Notes: generated from the sequence alone by a model not told the origin. A stretch of DNA of 64,000 nucleotides from Sarcophilus harrisii (GCF_902635505.1 NC_045426.1:306354874-306418873); one strand, 5' to 3'; shown: positions 21,847 to 33,404, counted from the first letter of the stretch. Made by a program: numbers and translations.

Positions 21847-22262
21847 AAATGTTTGTGGCAGCCCTTTTTGTAGTGGCAAGAAACTGAAAACTGACAGGAT
21901 GCTCATCAGTTGGAGAATGGCTGAATAAGTTGTGGTATATGAATGTTTATGGAAAATTATTGTTCTATAAGAAATGATCAGGAGGATGATTTCAGAAAGA
22001 CCTGAGAGACTTACATGAATTGATGCTAAGTTAAATGAGCAGAACCAGGAGATGATTATACACAGCAACAAGATTATAAGATGATCAGTTCTGATGGACG
22101 TAGCTCTTTTCAGCAGTCTGATGATTGAGGCCAGTTCCAATGATCTTGTAATGAAGAGAGCCTTCTGCACCCAGAGATGGGACAGTGGGAACTGAATAGT
22201 ATTTTCACTCTTTTTATTGTTGTTTGCTTGCATTTTATTTTCTTTCTCATTTTTTCCTTTGT
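21838..22262 (+). mobile_element. L1 3' end fused to the TBRG4 retrocopy
   Basis: Starts in the ORF2 C-terminus ('atgtttgtggcagccctttt', encoding MFVAALF) and continues 'ggagaatggctgaataagtt', 'gatcagttctgatggacgta', 'gaagagagccttctgcaccc'. It stops before the usual 3' terminus with no clear poly-A. It shares 'gaaaatg' with the TBRG4 sequence at the junction and has the same orientation. Confidence 0.8.
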
Positions 22263-22384
22263 GTTTTATTATTAATAGTTAATATTTGTCCTTAGTCCAA
22301 AAAAGTAGGATAAGTTAAAAGTGATAGAAGAGTCAGTACAAAATGCTCATTTAAGTAACAGTTATCTTTGAGATACAGAGCCCA
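22263..22384. other. Short unassigned spacer
   Basis: Lies between the chimeric L1 end and the next L1; no feature seen. Confidence 0.4.
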
Positions 22385-23095
22385 ATTACTGGAAACTTTT
22401 TTTTTATTATAATAACTTTTTTTATTGACAGAACCCATGCCAGGGTAATTTTTTACAACATTATCCCTTGCACTTACTTCTGTTCCGATTTTTCCCCTCT
22501 CTCCCTCCACCCCCTCCTCCAGATGGCAAACAGTCCTAAATATGTTAAATATGTCACAGTATATCCTAGATACAATATATGTGTGCAGAACCGAACAGTT
22601 CTCTTGTTGCACAGGGAGAATTGGATTCAGAAGGTAAAAATAGCCCAGGAAGAAAAACAAAAATGCAAAGAGTTTACATTCATTTCCCAGTGTTCTTTCT
22701 TTGGGTATAGCTGCTTCTGTCCATCATTGATCAATTGAAATTGAGTTGGGTCTCTTTGTCAAAGAAATCCACTTCCATCAGAATACATCTTCACACAGTA
22801 TCGTTGCCCTGTATAATGATCTCCTGGTTCTGCTCATTTCACTCAGCATCAGTTCACGTAAGTCTCTCCAAGCCTTTCTGTATTCATCCTGCTGGTCATT
22901 TCTTACAGAACAATAATATTCCATAACATTCATATACCACAATTTATTCAACCATTCTCCAATTGATGGGCATCCATTTATTTTCCAGTTTCTAGCCACT
23001 ATAAACAAGGCTACACAAACATTTTTAGCACATACAAGTCCCTTTCCCTTCTTTAGTATTTCTTTGGGGTATAAGCCCAGTTTACTAGAAACTTT
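22385..23095 (-). mobile_element. 5'-truncated L1 tail, third 3' UTR class, with target-site duplication
   Basis: 'attactggaaacttt' (22385-22399) and 'tttactagaaacttt' (23081-23095) flank the copy. On the minus strand the ORF2 C-terminus is open from 23008 to 22778: 'VARNWKINGCPSIGEWLNK', 'LWYMNVMEYYCSVRND', ending near 'RATILCEDVF'. This corresponds to the human L1 region 'CPTMIDWIKKMWHIYTMEYY'. The 3' UTR (22,400-22,730) differs from the other L1 copies. Confidence 0.88.
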
Positions 23096-23394
23096 AAAAA
23101 GTTATTTATTAATTTTGAAAATTTGTAACACAAAGCAGAATTTACCCTAATATAACTTTGTTCAGTACAAACTGTAAAGCAACTCCTTTATATTCTGGGG
23201 AATTAAATCAAAATGAGATAATTTGGGAAAGGGGATGTAGAACTAGCCCTCATGAGACTCTTCCAGACAGAACCAGTGATTATTGTTGTTACTGAGCAGT
23301 ACCAGAGAGCAACTAGGTCCCAGGAGCTTTGGTTTTATGGGAAAAGAGCCTGAGAGGCTGGAAAGGAGCTTCAGAAAGGTAATGATATCAATGC

Positions 23395-23575
23395 TTTAAG
23401 GAACTAAAGCTGGAAAGGACCTTAGCAAACAACTGTTATATCTCTCTCATTTTTCAGATTTAAGATCCTGAGAAAAAGGGATTTGCTTAAGATCTCAAAG
23501 GTAGAAGGCATAAGAAATAAGATTTGTATTCAGGTTTTTTGACTTTAAAACCAGTCTAAATTCTAGCCACTATTT
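23395..23575 (-). mobile_element. MIR SINE
   Basis: 'ctaaagctggaaaggacctt', 'ctctcatttttcagatttaa', 'gggatttgcttaagatctca' and 'ttgtattcaggttttttgac' follow antisense MIR order. Confidence 0.6.
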
Positions 23576-23645
23576 TCACGCTTTCCCAGATATCTGATCT
23601 GGAGGCTTCAGTTATCATCTCTATGCATTTGATAAAGTTATTAAA

Positions 23646-23683
23646 GCTTAAAACTGCACTAAGATTTTTGAGTCACCCTGTAT
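23646..23683 (+). mobile_element. Mariner-type transposon terminus
   Basis: 'gcttaaaactgcactaagat' followed by 'ttttgagtcaccctgta' is close to a mariner end ('ctaagacttttgggacaccctgta') and abuts TA dinucleotides. Only this end was found. Confidence 0.5.
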
Positions 23684-23699
23684 ATACAGCCAATATATC

Positions 23700-24125
23700 T
23701 CTCTTGTAAGATTCATTCCTTTATTTCTAACTGCCTAACTGGAAGCTCTAGTTGCCATGATGTCAAACTCTGCATGTTCAAAACTTAATTCATTTTTTCA
23801 CCCATTTTACCATATCCTATACTTCTGTGTTTCTATTCTTGACAATGCTATTCTCCCAGAATTACAAACTAAGATTCTCAGAATCATATTTTACTCTTTC
23901 CTCTCCCTTATCCCTACACCAGTCAGTTACTATGTCCTATTATTCTCTCTGTGATATGAGAGCATATGCATCCATTCCTTTACACTTATAATATCATCCT
24001 CATTAGCACTTACCTGGGTTGTTCTTATAGCTTATTCCTGATCAAAAATCTCCAGTGGCTTTAGAAAATTGGCATTTAAAGTTTTCCACAATATTCCTTC
24101 CACCTATTTTTCCAATCAGGCCACT
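23700..24125 (+). mobile_element. L2 internal segment
   Basis: 'tgccatgatgtcaaactctg', 'catgttcaaaacttaattca', 'tacaccagtcagttactatg' and 'caaaaatctccagtggcttt' run in L2 3'-half order; the terminus is absent. Confidence 0.5.
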
Positions 24126-24129
24126 TTTA

Positions 24130-24475
24130 TAAAAATGTTTGGCTATTCAAGGAGGAGTATCATTTTTGGTGTGAGCTTGTGGAACCATTTTCAGGATTGC
24201 TCATCTATCTTTGGTGTCCATATGACATTCAACTCTCACCTGTAGTTCCAAAAAGCTGTGGCACCTAGATAGATGGGCTAAATCAAGTTGAAGGCAACTG
24301 ACAGGTCACAAACCTGTCAATGATTTGGAGGAAGTGATGTCTATTCCACACAAGTAAAGACTCCCCCCTCCCCATCAATGGACTGATAATAACAATTTGT
24401 TCCAATGGCCTTAAAGGTGATGAGGCAAGGATAATGGAATGATTAGAATTTGGTTAGACATTGAAGACACCAAGA
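24130..24475. other. Unassigned stretch
   Basis: Possibly an older piece of the SINE that follows ('gtagttccaaaaagctgtgg', 'gcacctagatagatgggcta'); no coding signal. Confidence 0.35.
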
Positions 24476-24477
24476 TA

Positions 24478-24672
24478 TTGAAAGGTCACTGCATCCTGAG
24501 CCCTCACCATTCATCCTGACCTTTCCCTTGCCATTGACTTCAATAACTCTAGAAGACAGAGTAAGACTGATCACTTTGTGTAAATGTCTCTCTTAAATCC
24601 TATTCACAGATGAATCAAGACATTAGTCTGTTATGTCATTGATTCTCTTCAAAAACAAAGAAAAACAACTTT
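24478..24672 (+). mobile_element. Marsupial SINE with (CAA)n tail, diverged copy
   Basis: 'tattgaaaggtcactgcatc', 'ctctagaagacagagtaaga', 'ctgatcactttgtg', 'atgtcattgattctcttcaa' and tail 'aaaacaaagaaaaacaac' align block for block with the copies at 51.2 and 58.4 kb. Confidence 0.55.
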
Positions 24673-24814
24673 TCCAGTCTATTGTCACTATATTTCTCTT
24701 TCTGAACTCTATGCTATGGTCAAATGGAACTTTTTTTTTTAAATCTAATACTATACTTTCCTAATGCAATTGACTGTACCAAGCTAGTGCCTATGGCACC
24801 ATATTTTCTCATGT

Positions 24815-25040
24815 TCAATAGAAAAAGAGCATAATATGGGGAGAAAGTGCTAGATCTAGAATTAAATCCTATCTCTGATAATTACTAGCTGAGCAATCAT
24901 AAGCAAGTCATTCAACTTATCTGAATTTTAGTTTTGTAATTTGTAAAATAAACATAATAATGCTATGCTATGACAATCAAATAACTTAATATATGTAAGA
25001 AGTATATTGCAAACCTTAAAGTGCCACATTATATTTTAGC
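24815..25040 (+). mobile_element. MIR SINE
   Basis: 'aattactagctgagcaatca', 'agcaagtcattcaacttatc', 'aatttgtaaaataaacataa' and terminal 'attgcaaaccttaaagtgcc' are in sense MIR order. Confidence 0.65.
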
Positions 25041-25054
25041 TATATTTTATTATT

Positions 25055-25315
25055 TCCAATGAAGTCTTCCCTCTTTCCCCTTCCTCTGACATCCTTAGTT
25101 AAAAGTGATCATTCTTTCTCCACACTTTCTTAGATCATTACCCTAGGTCTCATACTTCCATGTTATCTTCTTTCACTTTTATTCATTTGTCTTCAGGGTT
25201 TATGTTCTCGATGAGATGAAACACTCCTTGAAGGCAGGAAAAGGGCCATTTTTCAATTTTGTATCCATAGTACCTGGTCCAATGTATATTTAATAAGTAC
25301 TTATTTAATTGAATT
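25055..25315 (+). mobile_element. L2 3' end
   Basis: 'aatgaagtcttccctctttc', then 'gaaacactccttgaaggcag' and 'aatgtatatttaataagtac', the L2 terminal blocks. Confidence 0.55.
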
Positions 25316-25434
25316 AGCTTAATTAACCTGAGGATTAGTTTGATTTTACAAGAGGTCTGTTTCTTCTGTTTATGCCTTTCAGGAGCAATTTGCAAAGCTT
25401 TAATGACTAGAGTTTCTGTAGCATTTACCCTTTA

Positions 25435-25578
25435 AAAATAATAATAATACTTTCCGTTTACATGGCATTCTGAACTTTTCAAAGCAAATTTTGTATCTTC
25501 TGGCATTAGCTCTTCATAGCAAGCCCACAAAGTAGTAAAGCAAATATCATTGTCCCATTTTAAAGATGCATACTCTAA
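25435..25578 (-). mobile_element. MIR SINE, interrupted by a full-length L1
   Basis: 'tggcattctgaacttttcaa', 'ttagctcttcatagcaagcc' and 'tcattgtcccattttaaaga' follow antisense MIR order, then the match stops at the L1 start. The missing half does not resume on the far side of the L1 at 31.9 kb. Confidence 0.55.
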
Positions 25579-25579
25579 A

Positions 25580-26474
25580 GGGGCGGAGCCAAGATGGCGG
25601 AGAAGACACACGCGACTTTCTAACTCTTCTCTTACCCTCTTTATCAATATTATATCGAGCCTCAAAAATAGTCTTGACTGCTACAATTCGTAAAGATAAG
25701 AAGTAGAACAACTCACTGGGGCCGGAAAACCTGGCAGTCTCACCAAAAAAGGTTGGTTCCAGGGCCAGGGGGAGATCAGCACAGACTGGGAGAGAAAATT
25801 AGGTTCTGAGGAGAGCCCAAAACCGAAAGTGAAAGCACAGATCTCAGCACAAGCTCACAGCCCCAAACCAGCAGAGGGGGCTTTTCCTTGGGGAGTTGGG
25901 GATCCTGCACGGAGGAGGACACAGCCCATTAGCCTCCAATCTGCACAGTGGGGGCTCGGTTTGGGGCCATAGAGCTTTTCCAGGGGCCGATTTGCATTAG
26001 GCAGAGACGCTTAGGCAGAGTTTGTTGGGGCTCTGCCTCTGCAGTCAGCTGCCAAACCACAGTCCCAAAGGGCTCCCGCCGGGGCGGTGGACACTTTCAA
26101 CCACTTAGCCCCTAGCCAAGGGCAATCGGGAAATCCACTCAGCCCTACTTTTAAGGTTTGTGCTCGGGCCAGTGTTGGAATCCACTTCCTGTTAAAGGGA
26201 AAACCTAACTCAGAGCACTCCCATACCTTTGGGACGGTTGGGTTTACATCTCCCCTGCTCTGCAGAGGGAAGCTGGTAACCCCTTGCCTAGGAAACATAC
26301 CCTAAAGGCTTTTAAAACAGAATAAAAAGGAAGAAAAAGAAGATCTACAGCTTCTATGCAGAAAAAAGAGCAGGTCAAAACCTGAAGAGACCCCCAACAG
26401 CAAAATGCACGATTGTCCTTTACATGATGCCTTAAGAAGAGACCAAAAGTCTCAAAAAGAGAGTTAGAAGATAA
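25580..26474 (+). promoter_or_regulatory. L1 5' UTR/internal promoter
   Basis: About 900 bases, GC-rich compared with its surroundings, from the 'aagatggcgg' start motif to the ORF1 ATG. By homology to other L1s this would hold the internal promoter. The 95- and 72-codon frames found here on opposite strands (26.0-26.3 kb) overlap each other and reflect composition, not genes. Confidence 0.65.
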
Positions 26475-27440
26475 ATGGGGAAAGGAAAAGAAGGCTCAAA
26501 GAGGAACCAACTTCCTGAAATAGAATTGAAAAGAAAAATTAGGGAAGTAGGGAAACAAAATTGGGAATTGGAAAATAAAGAACTCCCAAGAAAGTAGGAT
26601 CTGGAATTGAAAAAGAAAATAATTCACAAAAAAAAAAAATTATGAAATGGAAAAAAAATTCCAAAGACCAAAACAATACATTTAAAAACCCAAATGGACA
26701 TATACAGAAAGAAGTAAAAAAGCTAATGAAGAAAATAATTTTTTAAAAATTAGAGCTGAACAAAAGAAACCAATGATTCATTAAGACAGAAAAATAAGCA
26801 AAAAAAAAAAATGACAAACTGGAAAAACCATGAATTATCTATTCCAAAAACGGACAACACTTGGAAAAATAGACTAGGAGAGATAATCTGAGGATTATTG
26901 GACTCTTCCAAAACTATGATGAAAAAGAAGCCAGATACTATTTTAAAGAAATCATCAAAGAAAAATGCCCAGATGGGTTAGGAATCAGAAGGTAAAATAG
27001 GCATTGAATGGAATTCATCAACACCTTCTGAAAGAAACCCTTAAAAATAAAAAACCCCAAGGAATAGGGGCCAAACTTCAGAACTATTAGATTGGGAAAA
27101 ATTTTACAAGCAGCAAAAACCATTTAAATACCGATGCCACAAAAGGTTCACCCAAGATCTTGGCTGCCTTCACATTAAAGGAAAAGGGCCTGAATATGAT
27201 ATTTGAAAAGGACAAGAACTTGGGATGCAAGCCAAGAATAAACCAATTAGCTAATTGGAGCATTTTCTTCCAGGGAAGAAGATGGAATTTAATGAAACAA
27301 TGAATTCCATTTGTTTCTGAAGAAAAAACCAGAATAAACAAAAATTTGATCTCCAACCAAGAACCAAGAGATGGAAAAGGTAAAAATAACTTTGAGAATT
27401 GTATTTCTGCTGTGGAATCAAAAAGAATACATGTATAATT
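26475..27440 (+). pseudogene. L1 ORF1 (RNA-binding chaperone), broken
   Basis: From ATG 26475 the frame reads 'MGKGKEGSKRNQLPEIELKR' and stays open about 38 codons before a stop. A Lys/Glu-rich coiled-coil region follows. At 26,876-26,973 the RRM region reads 'RRDNLRIIGLFQNYDEKEAR' then 'FKEIIKEKCPD', the ORF1p signature. Later pieces such as 'ILQAAKT' fall in other frames. Many frameshifts; it cannot be expressed as read. Confidence 0.8.
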
Positions 27441-27831
27441 TGATTTTATTGATATAAACATAAAAATAATTTACAAAAAGGGGAAGGAAAAAGAAAACCA
27501 CATCCCACAAAGAGGCTAAGGAAACTTATCATATCTGAGGGAATTTAGAGAGGGGAGGAACATTGTGTGGAATGTCCTCTCATCAGGAGTTGGCTAAAAG
27601 AAAAATAATTGACATTTGTTTTGAGAAAATGCTCTCTTGCCTCATTAAAAAGGGGAGAGGAAAAGGGAAAAGAAAAAGAGTAATAAGGAAGGAAGGGGAA
27701 AAGACCAAAGGAGGGGAGGGAGGATTATAAAAGAGGGTAAGCATCTGATACAAGAGGGGTACATAAAGTTTTAAAAGGGGGAAAGAGGTTGGGGAGGCAA
27801 GAATAAGTAAAGATAATCTGGGGTTATTAGG

Positions 27832-30800
27832 ATGGCAGGAAATACAGATTTAGTAATTTTAACCGAAATGTGAATGGGATGAACTCCCCCATAAAGAGGA
27901 GGCAGATAGCAAGAGACTGGTAAAAGTCAGCCTTAAAATGTTGTTTAAAGAAACAATTTAAAGCAGGGAGATAACATATAGATTAAAGGTAAAAAGGCTG
28001 GAGCAAAATCTATTTGCTTCAGGTGAAGCCGTAGGTAGCCATCCTTATCTCGATCAAGCAAAAGAAAAATTGATCTAATTAAAAGAGATAAGGGAAGGAA
28101 ACCAATCCTGCTAAAGGGTAGCATAAACAAAGCAAATCAATATTAAACATATATAACCAAGGTATAAATCCAATTTCCTAAAGGAAGAAAGAGAGTTGCA
28201 AGAAGAAAAGACAAAAAAACTGTAATAGTAGGAGATCCTCAACCTTGTACCTCAGAATTAGACAAATCAAACCACAAAAACAAATAAGAAAGAAATTAAA
28301 GAAGTAAATAGAATATTAGAAAATTAGGAAAGTTGGATCTTTGGAGAAAATTGAATGGAGATAGAAAGGAATGTACTTTTCTTCCAGCAGTTCATGGAAC
28401 CCATTCAAAAATTGACCATATTTAGGACATAAAAGACCTTAAATTAAATGCAAGAAAGCAGAAATAGTAAATGCTTTTTTTCAGATCATGATGCAATAAA
28501 AACTACAATCAACAAAAAGAAAAAGACCAAAAAGTAATTGGAAACTAAACAATCTCATCTTAAAGAATGATTGGGTGAAACAGCAAATTATAGATACAAT
28601 TAATAATTTCACCAAGATAATGACAATGATGAGACATCATACCAAAAATTTTGGATGCAGCCAAAGGGTAATGAGAGGGAATTTATTCCAGAGGCTTACT
28701 TGAATAAAACAGAGAAAAGAAGATTAATGAATTGGGCTTTGCAACTAAAAAACTAAAAAAAGACCAAATTTAAAAACCCCAATCAAATACTAAATTGGAA
28801 ATTTAAAATTAAAAGGAGAAATTAAAAATATTGAAAGTAAAAGAACTATTGAACTAATTAATAAAAACTAAGAGTTGGTTCCATGAAAAGCCAATAAATT
28901 AGATGTTTTGGTAAATCTGATTAGAAAAGGAGGGAGGAAAATGAAATTAGTAGTCTTAAAAAATGAAAAAGGGAGAACTTTCCACCAATGAAGAGGAAAA
29001 AGAGAAATAATAAGGAGTTATTTTGCCAACTTTTGAATTAAATTTGATAACCAAATGAAATTGGATGACTACCTCCAAAATTGACTTCCCAGACTAACAG
29101 AGTAGGAAGAAATTGTTTGAATAGTCCCATTTCAGAAAAGAAAAGAAAGGAAAATTAAAAACTCCCTAAAGAAAAAATCCCCACGACCAGATGGATTTAC
29201 ATGTGAATTTTTCCAAAATTTAAAGAAAAAATTTTAACCCATATAAATTATTTGATAAAATAGGGAAATGAAGGGAGTCCACCAAATTCCCTTCTATGAA
29301 AACAGACATGGTAATTGATACCTAAACCAGGTAGGCTGAAAAACACAGAAAGAAAAATAGACCAATCTCCCCAAGAATTATTGATGCAAAAATCTTAAAT
29401 AAGATATTAGCAAAAGTCCACAGAAAAATCATCTCCAAGATAATACACTATGATCAAGTAGGGATTTATATCAGGGAATGCAGGGCTGGTTCCAATATTA
29501 GGAAAACCATCAATATAATTGGCCCATGTTAATGTCCAAATTAACAAAAACCAATGATCATCTCAATAGGATGAAAAAAGATTTGATAAAAATCCAACAT
29601 CCATTCCCTAAAAAAACAGTTGAGAGTATAGGAAAAAATGGATTTTTCCTTAAAATAATCAGCAGCATCTTTTTTTAAAACCATGGGTAAGCATCATATG
29701 GGTTGGAGACAAACTGCAACCTTTCCTAATAAGATCTTGGAGTGAAACGGTTGTCCAATATCACCGGTTAATATTTTAATATTGGAAGAAAACGCTTTTA
29801 GCAAAAGAGCTGAGAAAGAGATTAAAGGAATAAGAATAGGCTATGAGGAAACCAAATTATCACCTCTTTGCCAATGACATGATGGTATACCTTAGAGAAC
29901 CCCAGAGATTCCTACAAAAGTTATTAGAAATAATCCAAAACTTTAGCAAAGTTGTTGGTTATAAAAAAACCCACCTAAGTCATCAAAGATTTTATATATC
30001 CAAAAAAATCCAACAGAGTTACCAAAAGAGAAATTCCATTTAAAGAACCACTGATAATATAAAAATATTTAGGAATTCCACAAGGGAAAATCAGAAACTT
30101 TATGAGAAAATTACAGACCACTTTTCCACAAATTAAGTCTGATTCAACCAATTGGAAAAAATTAAATGCCTTGGATAGGACGAGCAAATATAATAAAGAT
30201 GACAATATTACCTAAACTAATCTTATTTATTTAGCACTATACCAATCGAAACCCAAAAACCTATTTTAATGACCTAGAAAAATAACAACAAAGTTCATAT
30301 GGAAAACAAAAGGTCAAGAATTTCCAAGGGAATTAATGAAAAAAATCAAATGAAGGTGGGCTTTAGCTGTACCAGATCTAAAAAATTATATTATAGAGGC
30401 AGCAGTTACCCAAAACTATTTGGATTGGCTAAGGAAAGATTAGTTGATCAGTGGAAATAGATTAGGTTCAAGGGATAAAAAGTCAACAAAATAGCAACCT
30501 TAGTCTTTGGATAAACCCAAAAGATCCCAGCTTTTGGGATAAGAACCATTGTTTGATAAAAAATTGTTAAAATTGGAAAACTAATTATGGCAGAAACTAG
30601 GCATTGATCCATACTTAACGCCGTACACCAAGATAAGGTCAAAATGGGTTCATGACCTAGGCATAAAGAATGAAATTATTAATAATAGGAACTAATAGTA
30701 ATTAATTAATAGTAAAAGTAATTAATAGTAATTAATTAATAATTAATAATATGAACTAATAATTTAAAATAATTTTAAAAATTAATTAAAAGGAAAAAGG

Positions 30801-31700
30801 TTAAGTTTAATTCAGAGGGAAAAGGCTTTAAGACCAAATAAGAACCAACATTAATTGGTAAAAAAGGAAAAATTTGATTTTAAATTAAACGGGAAAAGTT
30901 TTTGTAACAAACCAAAACCTTTTGGAAGAAAGTTTGGAAAGGGAAAAGGACAAACTGTGAAATATTTTTACAGTTTAAACTTCTGGAATAAAGGATTTGA
31001 AAAAATTATGAGAATTTTAACCCTTTTATAAAAATAAGAATTTCCAATTGGAAAAATGGTTGTGGATATGAAAAGGAAATTCTTTCGTGAAGAAATTGGA
31101 AAAATTTTTCAAGAAAAGGCCTAAGCTTAACGAAAATGCAAAATTAAGCAACCAAGATATTTAACTTAACAACAAACCTTTAGATTGGCTGATGACCAGG
31201 AAAAAATAAAAATATTTTAAGGGAGCGGAAAAACTGGGAACCATTGAGAAAAGTTGGGGAGGTTTGAACAAAACCATTTTAATTGGAACTAATCCCCTAA
31301 AGGGTCAAACCTTGCATTTTGATTTCCTTAGTTTTCAATTGGGAAATTATTTCCAAAGGAGTTAAAGAAAAAATTGTTTTGGTCAGAATTTTGTGGACCT
31401 TTTTATTTTAAAATTTAAACTAATGGATTCCATCAGGGTGGGGGAAGGGTGGAAAATTTGGAAAATATTTGGGAAAATTGTTTCTGTAAGGTTACCCAAC
31501 AATACTTAAAAAAGGCCTAAAATTAAAAAAAGAATAAAGTAAAGGAGAGGCCAAAAGAATAATTATACCAAAATTTTTAGATAACCAGCTGGATTGGACC
31601 AACCCAATTTTAGGGAACGAGAAATAAAAAAAAATTTTAATGGAAAAAATAAACAATATGCTAAAAAAGAATCTGGGAATATTAAAAATTACTTAATTTA
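27832..31700 (+). pseudogene. L1 ORF2 (endonuclease-reverse transcriptase), broken
   Basis: The likely start at 27832 reads 'MAGNTDLVILT', then a shifted frame gives 'NVNGMNSPIKRRQIAR', as in the endonuclease N-terminus. Around 29,476 comes the block for '[14 protein letters not shown]', at 29,560-29,610 a damaged 'IDAEKAFDKIQHPF', and at about 29,865 'LFANDMMVYLREPQRFLQKL', where the catalytic FADD box reads FAND. At 30,610-30,690 it reads 'PYLTPYTKIRSKWVHDLGIK'. Beyond that an AT tract (30,690-30,790) and heavy noise hide the C-terminus. Confidence 0.8.
30685..30795. repeat. AT-rich (TTAATTAATAG)-like tract inside L1 ORF2
   Basis: Repeated 'aattaattaatagta' units follow the 'IKNEIINNRN' coding block; not expected in an L1 consensus. 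Confidence 0.7.
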
Positions 31701-31905
31701 AAATTTTAATTCTCCAAATTTTTATTTCCAAAAAGTAATTGGTTAAACAATTTTAAGTTGGATTTTTGTCAAAAAAATAAATTTTTGGATGATACCTTTG
31801 TGGTACTAAATTTATAAATTTAAATATTTAAATCTAAAAGTACCTTGTTTCGGGAGGGGTGGGGGTTAAAAGAAGGAAAAATTTGCAAAAGGTTTTTAAA
31901 ATTTT

Positions 31906-32155
31906 TGTTGTTCCTATTTAGTCAATTTTAGTTACTCCTTACTCTCCTTGACCCCATTAGGAAGTTTTCCTTGGCAAAGATAATGAAGTGGTTTGTCATT
32001 TCCTTCTCTTGTACATTTTTACAGATGAAACTGAGACAAATAGCATTGTGATTGCCCAGAGTCACATAGAAAATAAATATTTGAAGACAGATCTGAACTC
32101 AGAAGGGTGAGTCTTACTAACTTCAGGCTCAGCACTGTGCCACCTAGATGCCTCA
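31906..32155 (-). mobile_element. Marsupial SINE with RTE/BovB-like tail
   Basis: In antisense: 'gttgttcctatttagtcaat' and 'accccattaggaagttttcc' (the RTE-like tail), 'aatgaagtggtttgtcattt', 'acagatgaaactgagacaaa', 'ctcagcactgtgccacctag' (the tRNA-like head). It starts directly at the end of the L1. Confidence 0.7.
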
Positions 32156-32169
32156 ATAAATTTAAGGCA

Positions 32170-32430
32170 ATATTATTAGGATATAAAGAATAAACATTTA
32201 TACTGTGCCAGGCATTGTGCTATGTGCTTTTTACAAATATTATTCCATTTTGATTGCCACAACAACCATACAAAGTAGGAGCTATTGTTTATCCCCATTC
32301 TTTTCATTGAGAAAACCAAGACAAGCAGTCCCTTGCTCAGGCTCACACAGTCTCTGAAGTTAGAACTGAACTCAGATGTTACTGACTCTAGGTCTAGCTC
32401 TCTATCCACTGAGCCACCAAGTTCCTCTAT
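32170..32430 (-). mobile_element. MIR-type SINE, nearly full length
   Basis: 'gccaggcattgtgctatgtg', 'tgccacaacaaccatacaaa', 'tttatccccattcttttcat', 'gaactgaactcagatgttac' and 'tctatccactgagccaccaa' are all present in antisense order. Confidence 0.75.
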
Positions 32431-32654
32431 TAAAATGAAACTTCCACTTAGAATGGGCTCAGACCTTATACCATCTGAGGAAGGAGGAAGAGGAAAATGC
32501 AAGAAATATAGAAAAAAATGCTGAAAGGAGTGTATTAGAACTCCAAAGGTAAAAACTTTACCTCCTCTCCAATTGGCTGTTTCTGATCATCTCCTCATCC
32601 CTCTCCTTTCCTGTACCTGATTGAGATGACATATAAAAAACCAAAGTCACTGAA

Positions 32655-32885
32655 AGCATGTATGGTAATGTGAAAAAGGTCAGACTTGGACTTGAGAGAG
32701 ATCTGAAGACACATCACACTTCTAACATTTACTAGCGATGTAGTCCCACACTGTCCCTAAGTTTCAACATACTCGTCTGTAGAAAGAATATCCTTATGCT
32801 ACCTATCTCACAGGAGTATTAGAAAGAATATACTTTGTAGGTCTCCATGTGCTCTGTTAATGGGAACTATTATTATCATAATAGA
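32655..32885 (+). mobile_element. MIR SINE
   Basis: 'cttctaacatttactagcga', 'gtccctaagtttcaacatac', 'tcgtctgtagaaagaatatc' and 'ctatctcacaggagtattag' in sense order. Confidence 0.65.
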
Positions 32886-32889
32886 TGAT

Positions 32890-33400
32890 TATATACTACA
32901 ATATTATTACAGTTATCCCTTCCACTTTCACTACTTTCTCATCACATTGCAACTTTCTCTGTCATTTCAATATATCACAAGTTGGCATAACAAATTAAAT
33001 GGGAATTTTTAAGGATTTTTGCAGAAACTACAAATGACATTTAAAGGCCAGCAGATGACACAGAACCTATGACCAAATATTTAATCTAATTTTTACAACC
33101 AGATACTGTGAACACTCCATAAAAGAAAAAAAAATCAGACTTCTCTGGTATGAAGGAAGGGCCAAAAAATTTACATAGATTTTCCAGATCAAGGGGTACC
33201 AATTTCCTAACCCAAGCAATATGAAAGGCATAACTGTAAATAATGTCATTTCAAATCAGTAGTTAATATTATACTAAAATGTTACATGAACATGAGTGAT
33301 TATATGAGGATTCCATGCCCTAGAAATACTAAATGGATTACACAGTAACTAGAAGATTGAGTTTGCAAGAATATTTGTTGCAGGGTTCATTTAATTTGAG
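32890..33400. other. Unassigned stretch
   Basis: No gene or named repeat seen. Confidence 0.4.
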
Positions 33401-33404
33401 AACT

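Larger units (their letters stand above)
25580..31903 (+). mobile_element. L1 of full-length extent with degraded sequence
   Basis: The 5' end 'ggggcggagccaagatggcg' is a marsupial L1 start; a 5' UTR, ORF1, ORF2 and 3' end follow in order over 6.3 kb. The terminal blocks at 31,840-31,900 ('cgggaggggtgggggttaaa', 'atttgcaaaaggttttt') are a garbled form of the 3' UTR seen intact at 6.8 and 15.9 kb. The first 750 bases read cleanly. From about 26.3 kb, and badly after 30.7 kb, single bases are doubled or runs lengthened, breaking every frame. No target-site duplication was found. Confidence 0.85.

Noticed and set aside
22585-23008. Minus-strand open frame with Trp-rich text
   Set aside because: Not a host gene: it is the L1 ORF2 C-terminus, already described.
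26011-26305. Overlapping 95- and 72-codon frames in a GC-rich patch that could look like a CpG-rich promoter and first exon
   Set aside because: The patch is the L1 5' UTR; the frames lie on opposite strands of the same element.
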